Assembly (NCBI RefSeq): GCF_038433135.1
Contig: NZ_JBCDMV010000004.1
Coordinates: forward strand, 1-64,000
Direction: 5' to 3'
DNA: 64,000 nt
From: Luteococcus sp038433135
Lineage (GTDB): Bacteria; Actinomycetota; Actinomycetes; Propionibacteriales; Propionibacteriaceae
The translations under genes were made by a program, and so were the position numbers. Under the pieces are notes generated by a model. It did no database searches, was not told where the DNA came from, and was given only the letters and a program-made list of their open reading frames with translations. Positions 1-8,642 of the stretch are shown here, piece by piece. Position 1 is the first letter of the stretch, and every line of letters begins with the position of its first letter.

Positions 1-66
1 GGATCCACTGCAATAGCCACGGGTAAAACTTGGCATTGACTTTAGACACGCTGTTGAGTTCTCAAG
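1..66 (-). promoter_or_regulatory. Conserved pre-16S rRNA leader, 16S gene off the left edge
   Basis: Read on the minus strand, 66-51 is CTTGAGAACTCAACAG, followed towards the left edge by a GTGT and GTCAATGCC context. From memory this matches the leader found just upstream of 16S rRNA in many actinomycetes. Together with the four promoters at 125-561 it implies a ribosomal RNA operon transcribed leftwards out of the window. No rRNA gene sequence itself lies inside the window. Confidence 0.72.
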
Positions 67-124
67 TTTCGGGCACAACCCGCACATCCAACCATCCGGT
101 CTTCCGCTTGGGGCAACTCGATCA

Positions 125-152
125 AGCCTACCGGATCAGTTCCGAGTGTCAA
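125..152 (-). promoter_or_regulatory. rRNA operon promoter P4 (closest to 16S)
   Basis: On the minus strand a consensus -35 TTGACA (152-147), a 16-base spacer and a -10 TAGGCT (130-125). The -35 lies in a short inverted repeat, CCGAGT/ACTCGG (143-159). The start region differs from P2 and P3, so this promoter may be controlled separately. Confidence 0.7.
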
Positions 153-218
153 ACTCGGACTTTCTCCGGCCGGAGATCGCCTTTTGGCACTCTCCCGTCG
201 CTCCTGGCGACTCGCTCT

Positions 219-247
219 ACTTTAGTGACCCAGTCACTCGGAGTCAA
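219..247 (-). promoter_or_regulatory. rRNA operon promoter P3
   Basis: On the minus strand a -35 TTGACT (247-242), a 17-base spacer and a -10 TAAAGT (224-219), followed by AGAGCGAGTCGCC. The -10 and the GAGTCGCC start region match P2, so the two are probably duplicated promoters. Confidence 0.75.
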
Positions 248-341
248 ATCCGATTTCGTGGATCTGGAGCACTTTTCCGAAGAATCTCTTGCTTCGAATC
301 CATGCTCCGTAGAACTTGTCGTCGTTTTGGCGACTCGGACT

Positions 342-370
342 ACTTTATGAGGTTTGCCTCGACTCGTCAA
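342..370 (-). promoter_or_regulatory. rRNA operon promoter P2
   Basis: On the minus strand a -35 TTGACG (370-365), a 17-base spacer and a -10 TAAAGT (347-342). It is followed by AGTCCGAGTCGCC, a start-region motif nearly repeated at P3. The -35 is preceded by a T run, as is common for strong rRNA promoters. Confidence 0.75.
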
Positions 371-532
371 AACGAGCTTCGGCACCTTCACTCGTCGTCC
401 AGGACCTGCCCAGGGACCGCTGTGGCCGCAGACGCGGACGCAGTGATGCCCAAGGCTTCGTTGGAGTGGAGTGACCTCTCGGTTCGTCCGTCCCGTCTCC
501 GGGCCGTCCGTCTCACCGACGAGGCTTGGACT

Positions 533-561
533 ACATTACCCAGCCGCCCGCAGACGTGCAA
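533..561 (-). promoter_or_regulatory. rRNA operon promoter P1 (most upstream)
   Basis: On the minus strand a -35 TTGCAC (561-556), a 17-base spacer and a -10 TAATGT (538-533), followed by AGTCCAAG. The bases after the -10 resemble those after P2, which supports a tandem array. The -35 is the weakest of the four. Confidence 0.5.
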
Positions 562-620
562 ATCGCGCTGGGGTGACATTCACCACAGCGCGATCTACCT
601 AGTCAACGTGACTGGAGCAG

Positions 621-1883
621 TCAGTTCCCAAAGTCCAGGGCACCCAAGGTCTTCTTGCCGCGACGCAGCAGCGCGAACCGGCCGTCCAGCAGGTCAGCCG
701 GGGTCAGGCGCTGATCCGGGTCGGTCACCTTCTGGTTGTTCAGGTAGGCACCGCCCTCGGCCACTGCTCGTCGGGCCGCCCCCTTGGAGGTGACCACGCC
801 GGCCAGGGCAAGTGCGTCGACGATGGTGGGCAGCTCCGGGCCCTCCGTGGGAGTGACCCCCACCTCGGCCATCACCGCAGCCAGGGTGCTGGACGGCAGT
901 TCGGACAGCTCTCCCCTGCCGAAGAGCGCGGCAGCGGCCGCGACCGCGGCCTCCCGCTCGGCAACCGAGTGCACCAGATCGGTCACGTCGTCGGCGAGCG
1001 CCTTCTGGGCGGCTCGACGGTGCGGCTCGGTCTGGGTGAGGTGGTCGAGCTGGTCGATCTCGTCGCGGCTGCGCGGGCTGAAGACCTTGAGGTAGTCCAC
1101 CACCTTGGCGTCCTCCGCATTCAGGAAGAACTGGTGGAAGGCATAGGGCGAGGTCATCGTGGGATCCAGCCAGACCGTGCCGCTCTCGGTCTTGCCGAAC
1201 TTGGTGCCGTCCGCCTTGGTCAGCAGCGGGGTGCACAGGCCGTGGGCCTTGCCGCCATCACTGCGTCGGATCAGTTCCACACCCGACGAGATGTTGCCCC
1301 ACTGGTCGGAGGCCCCGGTCTGCAGGGTGCAGTTCTTGGTGCGGTAGAGCTCCCGGTAGTCCAGCGACTGCAGCAGGATGTAACTGAATTCGGTGTAGCT
1401 GATCCCGGACTCGAGCCGGCTGGCCACCACGTCGCGAGCGAGCATCCGGTTGATGCTGAAGTGTTTGCCGACGTCGCGCAGGAAGTCCAGCGTGGAGATG
1501 TTCTGGGTCCAGTCGTAGTTGTTGACCAGTTCGGCGGCATTGGAGCCGTCGAAGCTGACGAACTTGGTGACCTGGGCGCGGATCCGCTCCACCCACTCCT
1601 CGACGACCTCCTTGGGGTTGAGGTTGCGCTCGCTGGACATCCGCGGATCGCCGATCAGACCGGTGGCGCCGCCCACCAGCAGCAGCGGCTTGTGGCCGGC
1701 GGCCTGCAGGTGGCGCCAGACCATCAGCTGCACCAGGTTGCCGAAGTGGATGCTCGGGGCGGACGGGTCGAAGCCCACATAGCCGGTGACCGGCCCCTCA
1801 TCGAGATGAGCGGCCAATGCGGCCTCGTCTGTGGACTGGTAGACCAGCCCCCGCCATTTGAGTTCATCCAGGACAGCATTCAC
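621..1883 (-). CDS. tyrS: Tyrosyl-tRNA synthetase
   Basis: Charges tRNA-Tyr with tyrosine in the cytoplasm. It is a class I synthetase of 420 residues, the usual length. The HIGH-type motif is HFGN at residues 46-49 and the KMSKS-type motif is KFGKT at 228-232. A C-terminal S4-like RNA-binding domain fills about residues 350-420. The start is GTG at 1883-1881 with no clear Shine-Dalgarno sequence. A TAGTGT box sits 7 bases upstream, so the mRNA may be leaderless. The gene lies upstream of the rRNA promoters and is read in the same direction. Confidence 0.97.
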   Translation of the reverse strand: MNAVLDELKWRGLVYQSTDEAALAAHLDEGPVTGYVGFDPSAPSIHFGNLVQLMVWRHLQAAGHKPLLLVGGATGLIGDPRMSSERNLNPKEVVEEWVERIRAQVTKFVSFDGSNAAELVNNYDWTQNISTLDFLRDVGKHFSINRMLARDVVASRLESGISYTEFSYILLQSLDYRELYRTKNCTLQTGASDQWGNISSGVELIRRSDGGKAHGLCTPLLTKADGTKFGKTESGTVWLDPTMTSPYAFHQFFLNAEDAKVVDYLKVFSPRSRDEIDQLDHLTQTEPHRRAAQKALADDVTDLVHSVAEREAAVAAAAALFGRGELSELPSSTLAAVMAEVGVTPTEGPELPTIVDALALAGVVTSKGAARRAVAEGGAYLNNQKVTDPDQRLTPADLLDGRFALLRRGKKTLGALDFGN

Positions 1884-1941
1884 CCGGCCAACACTAGTCG
1901 ACCGGGCTGGTGCCCTTCGACCGACTGTCCCCTTCGAGCGG

Positions 1942-1966
1942 CCTCGACAGGCTCGGCCATCGTGGT
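1942..1966 (+). repeat. Dispersed intergenic repeat, copy 1
   Basis: CCTCGACAGGCTCGG followed by CCATCGTGGT. Related copies lie at 3603, 10497, 36055 and 43619, all between genes and all in this orientation. Here it sits in the 168-base gap between argH and tyrS. Confidence 0.6.
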
Positions 1967-2051
1967 CGTCTCCGCGCCCGCGAGCGCAGCCGGATCTTGA
2001 TGGTCACCTGTCGAGGGCTCCGCCGAACTCGGCCGCCCATGGGCGGGTGGG

Positions 2052-3500
2052 TCAGGAGGCGCGCACCGGGCTCCAACCGTCGAGGCTGGCCATCAGGCCG
2101 TCCAGCACCCGGGTGCATTCCTCCAACTGGTCGCGCACCGAGCTCTCCGCTGTGCCTCCCCGGCCGTTGCGGGCATTGATCGAGCCGGCCACGCTGAGCA
2201 CGTCCAGCACCTCGGGGGTGAGGTGCTCGTCGATCCGCGGCAGGTCGTCGGCAGTCAGGTCGAACAGCTCGATCCCCTTGCCCTCGCAGTACTGCACGGC
2301 CTTGCCGGAGATGTCGTGTGCCTGGGCGAAGGGCACGCGCTGCCGGACGAGCCAGTCGGCGACGTCGGTGGCCAGGCTGAAGCCCTGCGGGGCACGTTCG
2401 GCCATTCGGTCGGCCTGGAAGACCAGCGTGCCGAGCATCCCAGCCATGGCGGGCAGCAGCATGTGCAACTGGTCCAGCCCGTCGAAGAGTGGCTCCTTGT
2501 CCTCCTGCAGATCCCGGTTGTAGGCCAGCGGCAGACCCTTGAAGGTGGCCATCAGACCGGTGAGATTGCCGATCAGGCGTCCGGACTTGCCCCGGGCCAG
2601 TTCGGCGACGTCGGGATTCTTCTTCTGGGGCATGATCGACGAGCCGGTGGACCAGGCGTCGTCGAGCTTGGCGAAGCCGAATTCCACCGTGGACCAGAGG
2701 ATCACCTCTTCGCTGACCCGGGAGAGGTCGACGCCGATCTGTGCCAGCACATAGCTGGCCTCGGCCACCAGGTCACGGGCCGCGGTGCCGTCGATCGAAT
2801 TGGGCACGGAACCCGCGAAGCCCAGGTCCGTTGCTACGGCCTGCGGGTCGAGCCCGAGCGAGGTGCCGGCCAGCGCGGCCGAGCCGTAGGGCGAGATCGC
2901 CAGCCGACGATCCAGATCGGTGATCCGCTCGATGTCTCGTAACAGCGGCCAGGCGTGGGCTAGCAGGTGGTGGGAGAGCAGCAGCGGCTGGGCGGACTGC
3001 AGGTGGGTGCGTCCGGGCATCGGGTCGCCGAGGTGCTTGCTGGCCTGGGAATGCAGTGCCTCGACCACCTCGCGCACCTCGGCGGCAATCACCCGGAGCT
3101 CCTCGCGCAGGTAGCTGCGGATCAGGGTGGCGATCTGGTCATTGCGGGATCGGCCGGCGCGCAGCCGCCCACCCAGCTCCGACCCGACGACCTCCACCAG
3201 GCCGCGTTCCAGGGCGCCGTGCACGTCCTCGTCGCTGGCCGCAGGGGTGAACTCGCCGCTGGCCACCCGCTGGTTCAGGGTGCCCAGCCCGGCCACCAGG
3301 TCCTCGTGCTCCTGGTCCGTGAGCAGCCCGGCCCGGTGCAGGGCATGCGCATGGGCGACCGATCCCGCGAGGTCATGCCGGGCCAGTCGCCAGTCGAAGT
3401 GGGTGGACTTGCTCAGGGCAAACATCGCCTCGGCCGGACCGCCGGCGAAGCGGCCTCCCCAGAGCATTCCCTCGGCGTGGCCCTCGTCCTTGGTGTTCAC
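2052..3500 (-). CDS. argH: Argininosuccinate lyase
   Basis: Last step of arginine synthesis: splits argininosuccinate into arginine and fumarate. It is a 482-residue member of the fumarase/aspartase superfamily. The signature loop GSSIMPQKKNPD is at 286-297, with the conserved GRTHLQ region near 163-168. The start is GTG at 3500-3498, with AGGAG a few bases upstream. The gene is separated from argR by 207 bases that carry a tandem repeat, so it may have its own promoter (a TACGAT -10-like box lies at 3537-3532). Confidence 0.97.
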   Translation of the reverse strand: MNTKDEGHAEGMLWGGRFAGGPAEAMFALSKSTHFDWRLARHDLAGSVAHAHALHRAGLLTDQEHEDLVAGLGTLNQRVASGEFTPAASDEDVHGALERGLVEVVGSELGGRLRAGRSRNDQIATLIRSYLREELRVIAAEVREVVEALHSQASKHLGDPMPGRTHLQSAQPLLLSHHLLAHAWPLLRDIERITDLDRRLAISPYGSAALAGTSLGLDPQAVATDLGFAGSVPNSIDGTAARDLVAEASYVLAQIGVDLSRVSEEVILWSTVEFGFAKLDDAWSTGSSIMPQKKNPDVAELARGKSGRLIGNLTGLMATFKGLPLAYNRDLQEDKEPLFDGLDQLHMLLPAMAGMLGTLVFQADRMAERAPQGFSLATDVADWLVRQRVPFAQAHDISGKAVQYCEGKGIELFDLTADDLPRIDEHLTPEVLDVLSVAGSINARNGRGGTAESSVRDQLEECTRVLDGLMASLDGWSPVRAS

Positions 3501-3602
3501 GGCATCTCCTGTGGTTTCGGGTGTCTGGTCGATCGTAGCGAGCGACGGTTGGTTGGTCGGCGGCCCACCGCCGGTCCCTGGAGCGAAAGGTGCGTTCCCA
3601 CC

Positions 3603-3692
3603 CCTCGACAGGCTCGGGGACCGTGGTTGGGCTGGTCTCGGGGACCGTGGTTGGGCTGGTCTCGGGGACCGTGGTTGGGCTGGTCTCGGGGG
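3603..3692 (+). repeat. 24-bp tandem repeat seeded by the dispersed repeat
   Basis: Three exact 24-base units lie at 3613-3636, 3637-3660 and 3661-3684, then a partial unit (3685-3692). Each unit starts CTCGGGGACCGTGG. The first unit overlaps a copy of the dispersed repeat at 3603-3627, so the array probably grew from its 3' half. It sits between argR and argH, outside coding sequence. Confidence 0.85.
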
Positions 3693-3707
3693 CCATGGCC
3701 CATGGCA

Positions 3708-4193
3708 TCAGGGCTGGGCGCCGGAGCCCCCGCCCATACTCATGAACCGGGCTGCCAGGGCCTCGCCCCCCTTGGGATTGCGGGTCACCAGCAGCACCGT
3801 GTCGTCCCCGGCGATGGTGCCCAGAATGGAGCTCCACGCCACCTTGTCGATCGCCGACGCAAAGTACTGGGCGGCGCCGGGCGGGGTGCGCAGCACCACC
3901 ATGTTGGCCGAGGCATCGGCTCCCAGCAGCACCTCCTGGGAGAGCTTGGCCAGCCTGGCCTCCAGCCCGCTGGCATCGGGCGCCGTCTCGGTGCCGGGGG
4001 CGGCGTAGACCAGGTTCCCCTTGGGCCCGCGGATGCGTACCGCGCCGATCTCCAGCAGGTCCTTGCTCAGGGTGCCCTGGCTGACCGTGATCCCCTCGGC
4101 GGCCAGCAATTCCGCCAGCTCGCTCTGGCTGGAGACCTCGCGAGACTCCACCAGGGCAAGGATCCGGGCCTGTCGGCTGGCGCGGGTGGTCAT
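3708..4193 (-). CDS. argR: Arginine repressor ArgR
   Basis: Arginine-responsive repressor of the arg genes. It is 161 residues: an N-terminal winged-helix DNA-binding domain (about 1-70, with the motif SQGTLSKDL near 38-46) and a C-terminal domain for hexamer formation and arginine binding (about 85-155, with the GTIAGDDT loop near 125-132). The ATG overlaps the argD stop by 4 bases, so it is co-transcribed with the genes it probably controls. Two ARG-box palindromes before argC are the likely target. Confidence 0.95.
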   Translation of the reverse strand: MTTRASRQARILALVESREVSSQSELAELLAAEGITVSQGTLSKDLLEIGAVRIRGPKGNLVYAAPGTETAPDASGLEARLAKLSQEVLLGADASANMVVLRTPPGAAQYFASAIDKVAWSSILGTIAGDDTVLLVTRNPKGGEALAARFMSMGGGSGAQP

Positions 4194-5434
4194 CGGCCGG
4201 CTCTCCCACCGGGGGCATTGGCGTCGAGCACCGCCGGCAGGGCGGCGACGAAGGAGTCGAGCTGCTCGGCGGTGACGATCAGCGGCGGCGCGATCCGCAG
4301 CACGTCGGGCCGGGGCGCGTTGATGATGAAACCGGCATCCAGCATGGCGTCGCTGACGGCCGCGGCACGGTCGTCGGTCAGCACGATGCCGCGCAGCAGT
4401 CCGGCGCCCCGAACCTGGCCGATCGCGGGATGGTTGAGCGCCTCGACGGCGGCTGCCAGGTGCTCCCCCATCCGCCGCGCGTGCTCCAGCAGACCGTCGC
4501 GTTCGATCACGCCGATCACCGCGAGGCCGGCGATGGCGGCGACGGGATTCCCGCCGAAGGTGGTGCCGTGCTGGCCGGGGCTGAGCAGCCCGGCGGCCCG
4601 GCCGGTGGCGATGCAGGCGCCGATCGGGAAGCCATTGCCCAGCCCCTTGGCCAGGGTGACCAGGTCGGCGGTCACGCCACTGGCGCTGCTGGCCAGCCAG
4701 TCGCCGCAGCGCCCGATCCCGGTCTGCACCTCGTCGATCCACAGCAGGGCGCCGTGGACGGTGGCCAGTTCCCGGGCGGCGGCCAGGTAGCCGTCGGGCG
4801 CGGGCACGACGCCATTCTCGCCCTGCACCGTCTCCAGCACGACGGCGGCGGTCTGGTCGTCGACGGCGGCCCGCAGCGCTGCAAGATCACCGTAGGGGAC
4901 GAAGATCACCTCGCCGGGCAGTGGTTCGAAGGGTTCGCGGTACTTGGGATTGGCGGTGATCGCCAGGGCGCCCATGGTGCGGCCGTGGAAGGCGCCCTCC
5001 ATCGCGATGATCTTGCTCCGGCCGGTCAGCCGGGTGGCCTTGAAGGCGGCCTCATTGGCCTCGGCGCCGGAATTGGCGAAGAAGACCCGCGCCTGGGCAC
5101 CGGGGTCATTGACCGTCGCCATCGCAACCAGTTTCTCGGCCAGGGCGATCTGCGCCGGGGTGGCGAAGAAGTTGGAGACATGGCCCAGGGTGGAGAGCTG
5201 GCTGGTGATGGCGGACAGCACGGCGGGGTGGGCGTGGCCCAGGGCGTTGACGGCCAGACCGCCGAGCAGGTCAAGGTACTTGGTGCCGTCGGCATCCCAG
5301 ACGTGCGCGCCCTCACCGCGGACGAAGACCCGCTTGGGGGCCCCGAAGGTGTTCATCATCACCTGCCCGTAGCGGCTGGTGAGATCGGCCTGGGTGAGCT
5401 GGTTCTGGGCCGTGGTGGGAACAATCTGGCTCAC
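4190..5434 (-). CDS. argD: Acetylornithine aminotransferase
   Basis: PLP enzyme that converts N-acetylglutamate semialdehyde to N-acetylornithine. It has 414 residues and the class III aminotransferase fold. The PLP-binding lysine is K263 in TLAKGLGNGFP, and the conserved aspartate is in WIDEVQTG near 232-239. The GTG start overlaps the argB stop by 4 bases, and its stop overlaps argR by 4 bases. In many actinomycetes argF lies between argD and argR; it is absent here. Confidence 0.96.
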   Translation of the reverse strand: MSQIVPTTAQNQLTQADLTSRYGQVMMNTFGAPKRVFVRGEGAHVWDADGTKYLDLLGGLAVNALGHAHPAVLSAITSQLSTLGHVSNFFATPAQIALAEKLVAMATVNDPGAQARVFFANSGAEANEAAFKATRLTGRSKIIAMEGAFHGRTMGALAITANPKYREPFEPLPGEVIFVPYGDLAALRAAVDDQTAAVVLETVQGENGVVPAPDGYLAAARELATVHGALLWIDEVQTGIGRCGDWLASSASGVTADLVTLAKGLGNGFPIGACIATGRAAGLLSPGQHGTTFGGNPVAAIAGLAVIGVIERDGLLEHARRMGEHLAAAVEALNHPAIGQVRGAGLLRGIVLTDDRAAAVSDAMLDAGFIINAPRPDVLRIAPPLIVTAEQLDSFVAALPAVLDANAPGGRAGR

Positions 5435-6396
5435 TTGGCGCCCTTCTTTGCTTGCTTGGTTGGCTTTGCGGGGTCGGCCATCACCTTGCCGACCCGCTTG
5501 TCGGGGTCGGCCATCACCATCGTCCCGATGCCGTCGTCGGTGAAGATCTCCAGCAACAGGCAGTGCTGCACCCGACCGTCGATCACGGTGGCGCGCGGCA
5601 CCTTGCCGGTGACGGCGCGCAGGCAGGCCTCCATCTTCGGCCGCATGCCGGATTCCAGGCTGGGCAGCAGCTCGTGCAATTCCGTGGCGGTGATCTGGGT
5701 GATCACCTCGTCGGAATTGGGCCAGTCGGCGTACAGTCCGGCGACGTCGGTCATCATCACCAGGCGTTCGGCGCCCAGCGCGACGGCCAGGGCGGAGGCG
5801 GCGGTGTCGGCATTCACATTGTGCACGGCCCCGGTCCGGTCCGGGGCGACGGTGGCGACGACGGGAATCCGCCCGGCGTCGATCAGGTCCTGCACCGCGG
5901 CGGGGTTGACGCTGGCGACGTCACCCACCAGACCAAGATCAACATCTTCACCGTCGATCACGGTGCCCTTGCGCTTGGCGGTGAACAGACCGCCATCCTC
6001 GCCGGACATGCCGACGGCGAAGGGGCCGTGCTGGTTGATCAGGCCCACCAGTTCCCGGCCGACCTGGCCGACCAGCACCATCCGGACCACATCCATGGCC
6101 TCGGGGGTGGTGACCCGCAGGCCGCCCTTGAACTCGCTGGTGATGTTGAGTCGTTTGAGCATGGAGCTGATCTGCGGACCGCCGCCATGCACCACCACGG
6201 GGCGCACACCGCAGCGTCGCAGGAAGACGATGTCCTCGGCGAAGGCGTGCTTGAGCTCCTCGTTGATCATCGCATTGCCGCCGTACTTGATCACCACCAC
6301 CTTGCCGGCATACTGCGCCAGCCAGGGCAGGGCCTCGATCAGGGTGCTGGCCTTGCTGACCAGGGCCTCGGTGTCCACCGTGCGCTTGTGGGTCAT
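5431..6396 (-). CDS. argB: Acetylglutamate kinase
   Basis: Phosphorylates N-acetylglutamate, the step usually inhibited by arginine. It has 321 residues and the amino-acid kinase fold. KYGGNAM and VVHGGGPQI near the N-terminus form the phosphate- and substrate-binding loops. The last dozen residues are Lys-rich (KPTKQAKKGAK), a small extension beyond the fold. The ATG overlaps the argJ stop by 4 bases. Confidence 0.97.
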   Translation of the reverse strand: MTHKRTVDTEALVSKASTLIEALPWLAQYAGKVVVIKYGGNAMINEELKHAFAEDIVFLRRCGVRPVVVHGGGPQISSMLKRLNITSEFKGGLRVTTPEAMDVVRMVLVGQVGRELVGLINQHGPFAVGMSGEDGGLFTAKRKGTVIDGEDVDLGLVGDVASVNPAAVQDLIDAGRIPVVATVAPDRTGAVHNVNADTAASALAVALGAERLVMMTDVAGLYADWPNSDEVITQITATELHELLPSLESGMRPKMEACLRAVTGKVPRATVIDGRVQHCLLLEIFTDDGIGTMVMADPDKRVGKVMADPAKPTKQAKKGAK

Positions 6397-7598
6397 GACG
6401 AGTACTCCGCGTTCTCCTTGACGTAGTCATAGGTGAGGTCATTGGTCCACACGGTGGCGGTGTGGCTGCCGTGGTTCAGGTCCAGCACGACGTCCACCTG
6501 CCGGTCATCGAGCTTCACCAGGCTGCGGTCCTCCCCCAGCCCGCCCTGCCGGAAGACGCAAACACCGTTGAAGTAGACGTCCATCGCCTCCGGTTCGAAG
6601 GCGGCACCAGTGGTGCCGGCCGCGGCCAACACCCGGCCCCAGTTGGGGTCATTGCCAAAGATGGCGCACTTGAACAGGTTGTTGCGGGCAATCGAGCGGG
6701 CCACCTCCAGTGCATCGACCTCGGTGGCGGCGTTCTTGACGGTGATGGCGATGTCGTGTGACGAGCCCTCGGCATCGGCCAGGAGCTGCATCGCCAGGTC
6801 CTTGCACACCGCGCTCAGGGCGGCGGCGAACTCGTCGGGATTGGGGGCGGACCCGCTGGCACCCGAGGACATCAGGATCACGGTGTCATTGGTGGACTGG
6901 CAGCCGTCGGAATCCACCCGGTCGAAGGAGACGCTGGTGGCCTGCTTGAGCGCCTTGTCCAGGGCCAGCGGCTTGATGTCGGCATCGGTGGTGAGCACGA
7001 CGAGCATGGTGGCCAGGGCGGGGGCGAGCATGCCAGCGCCCTTGGCCATGCCGCCGATCGACCAGCCGTCGGGGCTGGTCCACGACGCCATCTTGCGCAC
7101 CGTGTCGGTGGTCATGATCGCCGCGGCGGCATCGGGGCCGCCCTGCACGGAGAGCTGGGCGACGGCGGCGTCAACGCCGGGCAGCAGCTTGTCCATCGGC
7201 AGCCGGACACCGATCAGGCCGGTGGAGCAGACCGCCACGTCGGTGACGGCGCAGTCCAGCCCGGAGGCCACCTGAACGGCGGTCTTCACCGCATCTGCCA
7301 AGCCTTCCTTGCCGGTGCAGGCATTGGCGCCACCGGAGTTGAGCACGACCGCCTTGAGGACGCCGTCGGCGCACACGTCGCGGCTCCACTGCACCGGCGC
7401 CGCGAAGATCCGGTTGCTGGTGAAGACCGCGGCCGCGTCCTGCAGCGGGCCGTTGTTCACCACCAGCGCCAGATCGGGATTGCCGGACTCCTTGATGCCC
7501 GCCGCCAGACCGGCCGCGGAGAAGCCCTTGGGGGTGGTGACGCTGCCGGAGCGGTCCGGGGTGTAGTCATCCATGGAGAACTGCGGCTTGCTGGTCAT
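6393..7598 (-). CDS. argJ: Glutamate N-acetyltransferase / amino-acid acetyltransferase
   Basis: Moves acetyl from N-acetylornithine to glutamate and so recycles the acetyl group; bifunctional forms also use acetyl-CoA. It has 401 residues. The self-cleavage site is Ala196-Thr197 in APALATMLV, and Thr197 becomes the nucleophile of the beta chain. The start chosen (MTSKPQF) overlaps the argC stop by 4 bases; a longer upstream reading would run deep into argC. Confidence 0.96.
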   Translation of the reverse strand: MTSKPQFSMDDYTPDRSGSVTTPKGFSAAGLAAGIKESGNPDLALVVNNGPLQDAAAVFTSNRIFAAPVQWSRDVCADGVLKAVVLNSGGANACTGKEGLADAVKTAVQVASGLDCAVTDVAVCSTGLIGVRLPMDKLLPGVDAAVAQLSVQGGPDAAAAIMTTDTVRKMASWTSPDGWSIGGMAKGAGMLAPALATMLVVLTTDADIKPLALDKALKQATSVSFDRVDSDGCQSTNDTVILMSSGASGSAPNPDEFAAALSAVCKDLAMQLLADAEGSSHDIAITVKNAATEVDALEVARSIARNNLFKCAIFGNDPNWGRVLAAAGTTGAAFEPEAMDVYFNGVCVFRQGGLGEDRSLVKLDDRQVDVVLDLNHGSHTATVWTNDLTYDYVKENAEYSS

Positions 7599-8641
7599 GG
7601 GGCGACTCCGATGGTGCTGAGCCCGGTGGCCTCGTCGAGGCCCAGGGCGATGTTCATGGACTGGATGGCGCCGCCGGCGGTGCCCTTGCACAGGTTGTCC
7701 AGCGTGCCGACGGCCACCAGGCGGCCGGCGTCGGCGTCAAGGGTGGCATTCACGTGCACGGCGTTGCTGCCGACGATGTGCTGGCTCTGCGGCCACTGGC
7801 CGTCGGGCAGGACGTGCACGAAGGGCTCACCGGCATAGGCGTCGACGTAGGCCTCGCGGATGTCGGCGGCGGTGACGCCCGGCTTCACCGGCGCGGTGAC
7901 GACGGCCAGGATGCCGCGGGCCATCGGCACCAGCAACGGGGTGAAACTGACGCTGGGATTGCTCCCGCCCAGCTTGGCGAAGTTCTGCAGCAGCTCGGGG
8001 ACGTGCCGGTGCACTCCCCCGACGCCGTAGGCGCTGGCCGAACCGAAGAGTTCGGCGCCCAGCAGGTTGGGCTTGGGGGCCTTGCCGGCGCCGGAGGATC
8101 CCGAGGCCGCGGCCACCACGACGTCCTGCCCCGTGACCAGGCCACGGGTGAGGGCCGGCAGCAGCGCCAGCGTGGTGGCGGTCGGGTAGCAGCCGGGCAC
8201 CGCGATCCGCTGGGTGGCCTTCAGCAGTTCCCGCTGGCCCGGCATCTCCGGCAGGCCGTAGGGCCAGGTGCCGGCGTGCTCGGACTTGTAGTACTTGACC
8301 CACTGCTCGGCCGATTCCAGCCGGAAGTCGGCACCGCAGTCGATGATCAACACCCGGTCACCGCCGGGGAGGGCGGCGATCTGCTCGGCGACCGGGCCGG
8401 AGGTGCCGTGCGGCAGGGCCAGGAAGACGACGTCGTGACCGGTCAGGTTCTCCGCCGTGGTGGGCAGCACCTCTCGATCGGCCAGGGGCAACAGGTGCGG
8501 CTGGTGCTGGCCCAGGCGCGAGCCGGCGCTGGAGCCGGCGGTGAGCTTTCCGATGGTGATCTCGGGATGGCCGAGCAGGAGGCGCAGCACCTCACCGCCG
8601 GCGTAGCCGGTGCACCCGGCAACTGCCACTGTGAACGTCAT
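7595..8641 (-). CDS. argC: N-acetyl-gamma-glutamyl-phosphate reductase
   Basis: NADPH-dependent reduction of acetylglutamyl phosphate to the semialdehyde. First gene of the arg operon. The N-terminal Rossmann motif is GCTGYAGGEVL, and the catalytic cysteine is Cys151 in PGCYPT. Two ATG codons lie 6 bases apart (8647 and 8641). I chose the second, because a CATAGT box ends 7 bases before it and no Shine-Dalgarno sequence is visible, which fits a leaderless message. With the first ATG the protein has 350 residues instead of 348. Confidence 0.95.
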   Translation of the reverse strand: MTFTVAVAGCTGYAGGEVLRLLLGHPEITIGKLTAGSSAGSRLGQHQPHLLPLADREVLPTTAENLTGHDVVFLALPHGTSGPVAEQIAALPGGDRVLIIDCGADFRLESAEQWVKYYKSEHAGTWPYGLPEMPGQRELLKATQRIAVPGCYPTATTLALLPALTRGLVTGQDVVVAAASGSSGAGKAPKPNLLGAELFGSASAYGVGGVHRHVPELLQNFAKLGGSNPSVSFTPLLVPMARGILAVVTAPVKPGVTAADIREAYVDAYAGEPFVHVLPDGQWPQSQHIVGSNAVHVNATLDADAGRLVAVGTLDNLCKGTAGGAIQSMNIALGLDEATGLSTIGVAP

Positions 8642-8642
8642 A

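Noticed and set aside
38..60. TTGACT followed by TTAGAC on the plus strand, considered as a promoter.
   Set aside because: No -10 lies at the right distance, and the sequence is explained by the minus-strand rRNA leader.
3613..3692. Tandem array considered as a CRISPR array.
   Set aside because: Units are adjacent with no spacers and no cas genes are near.
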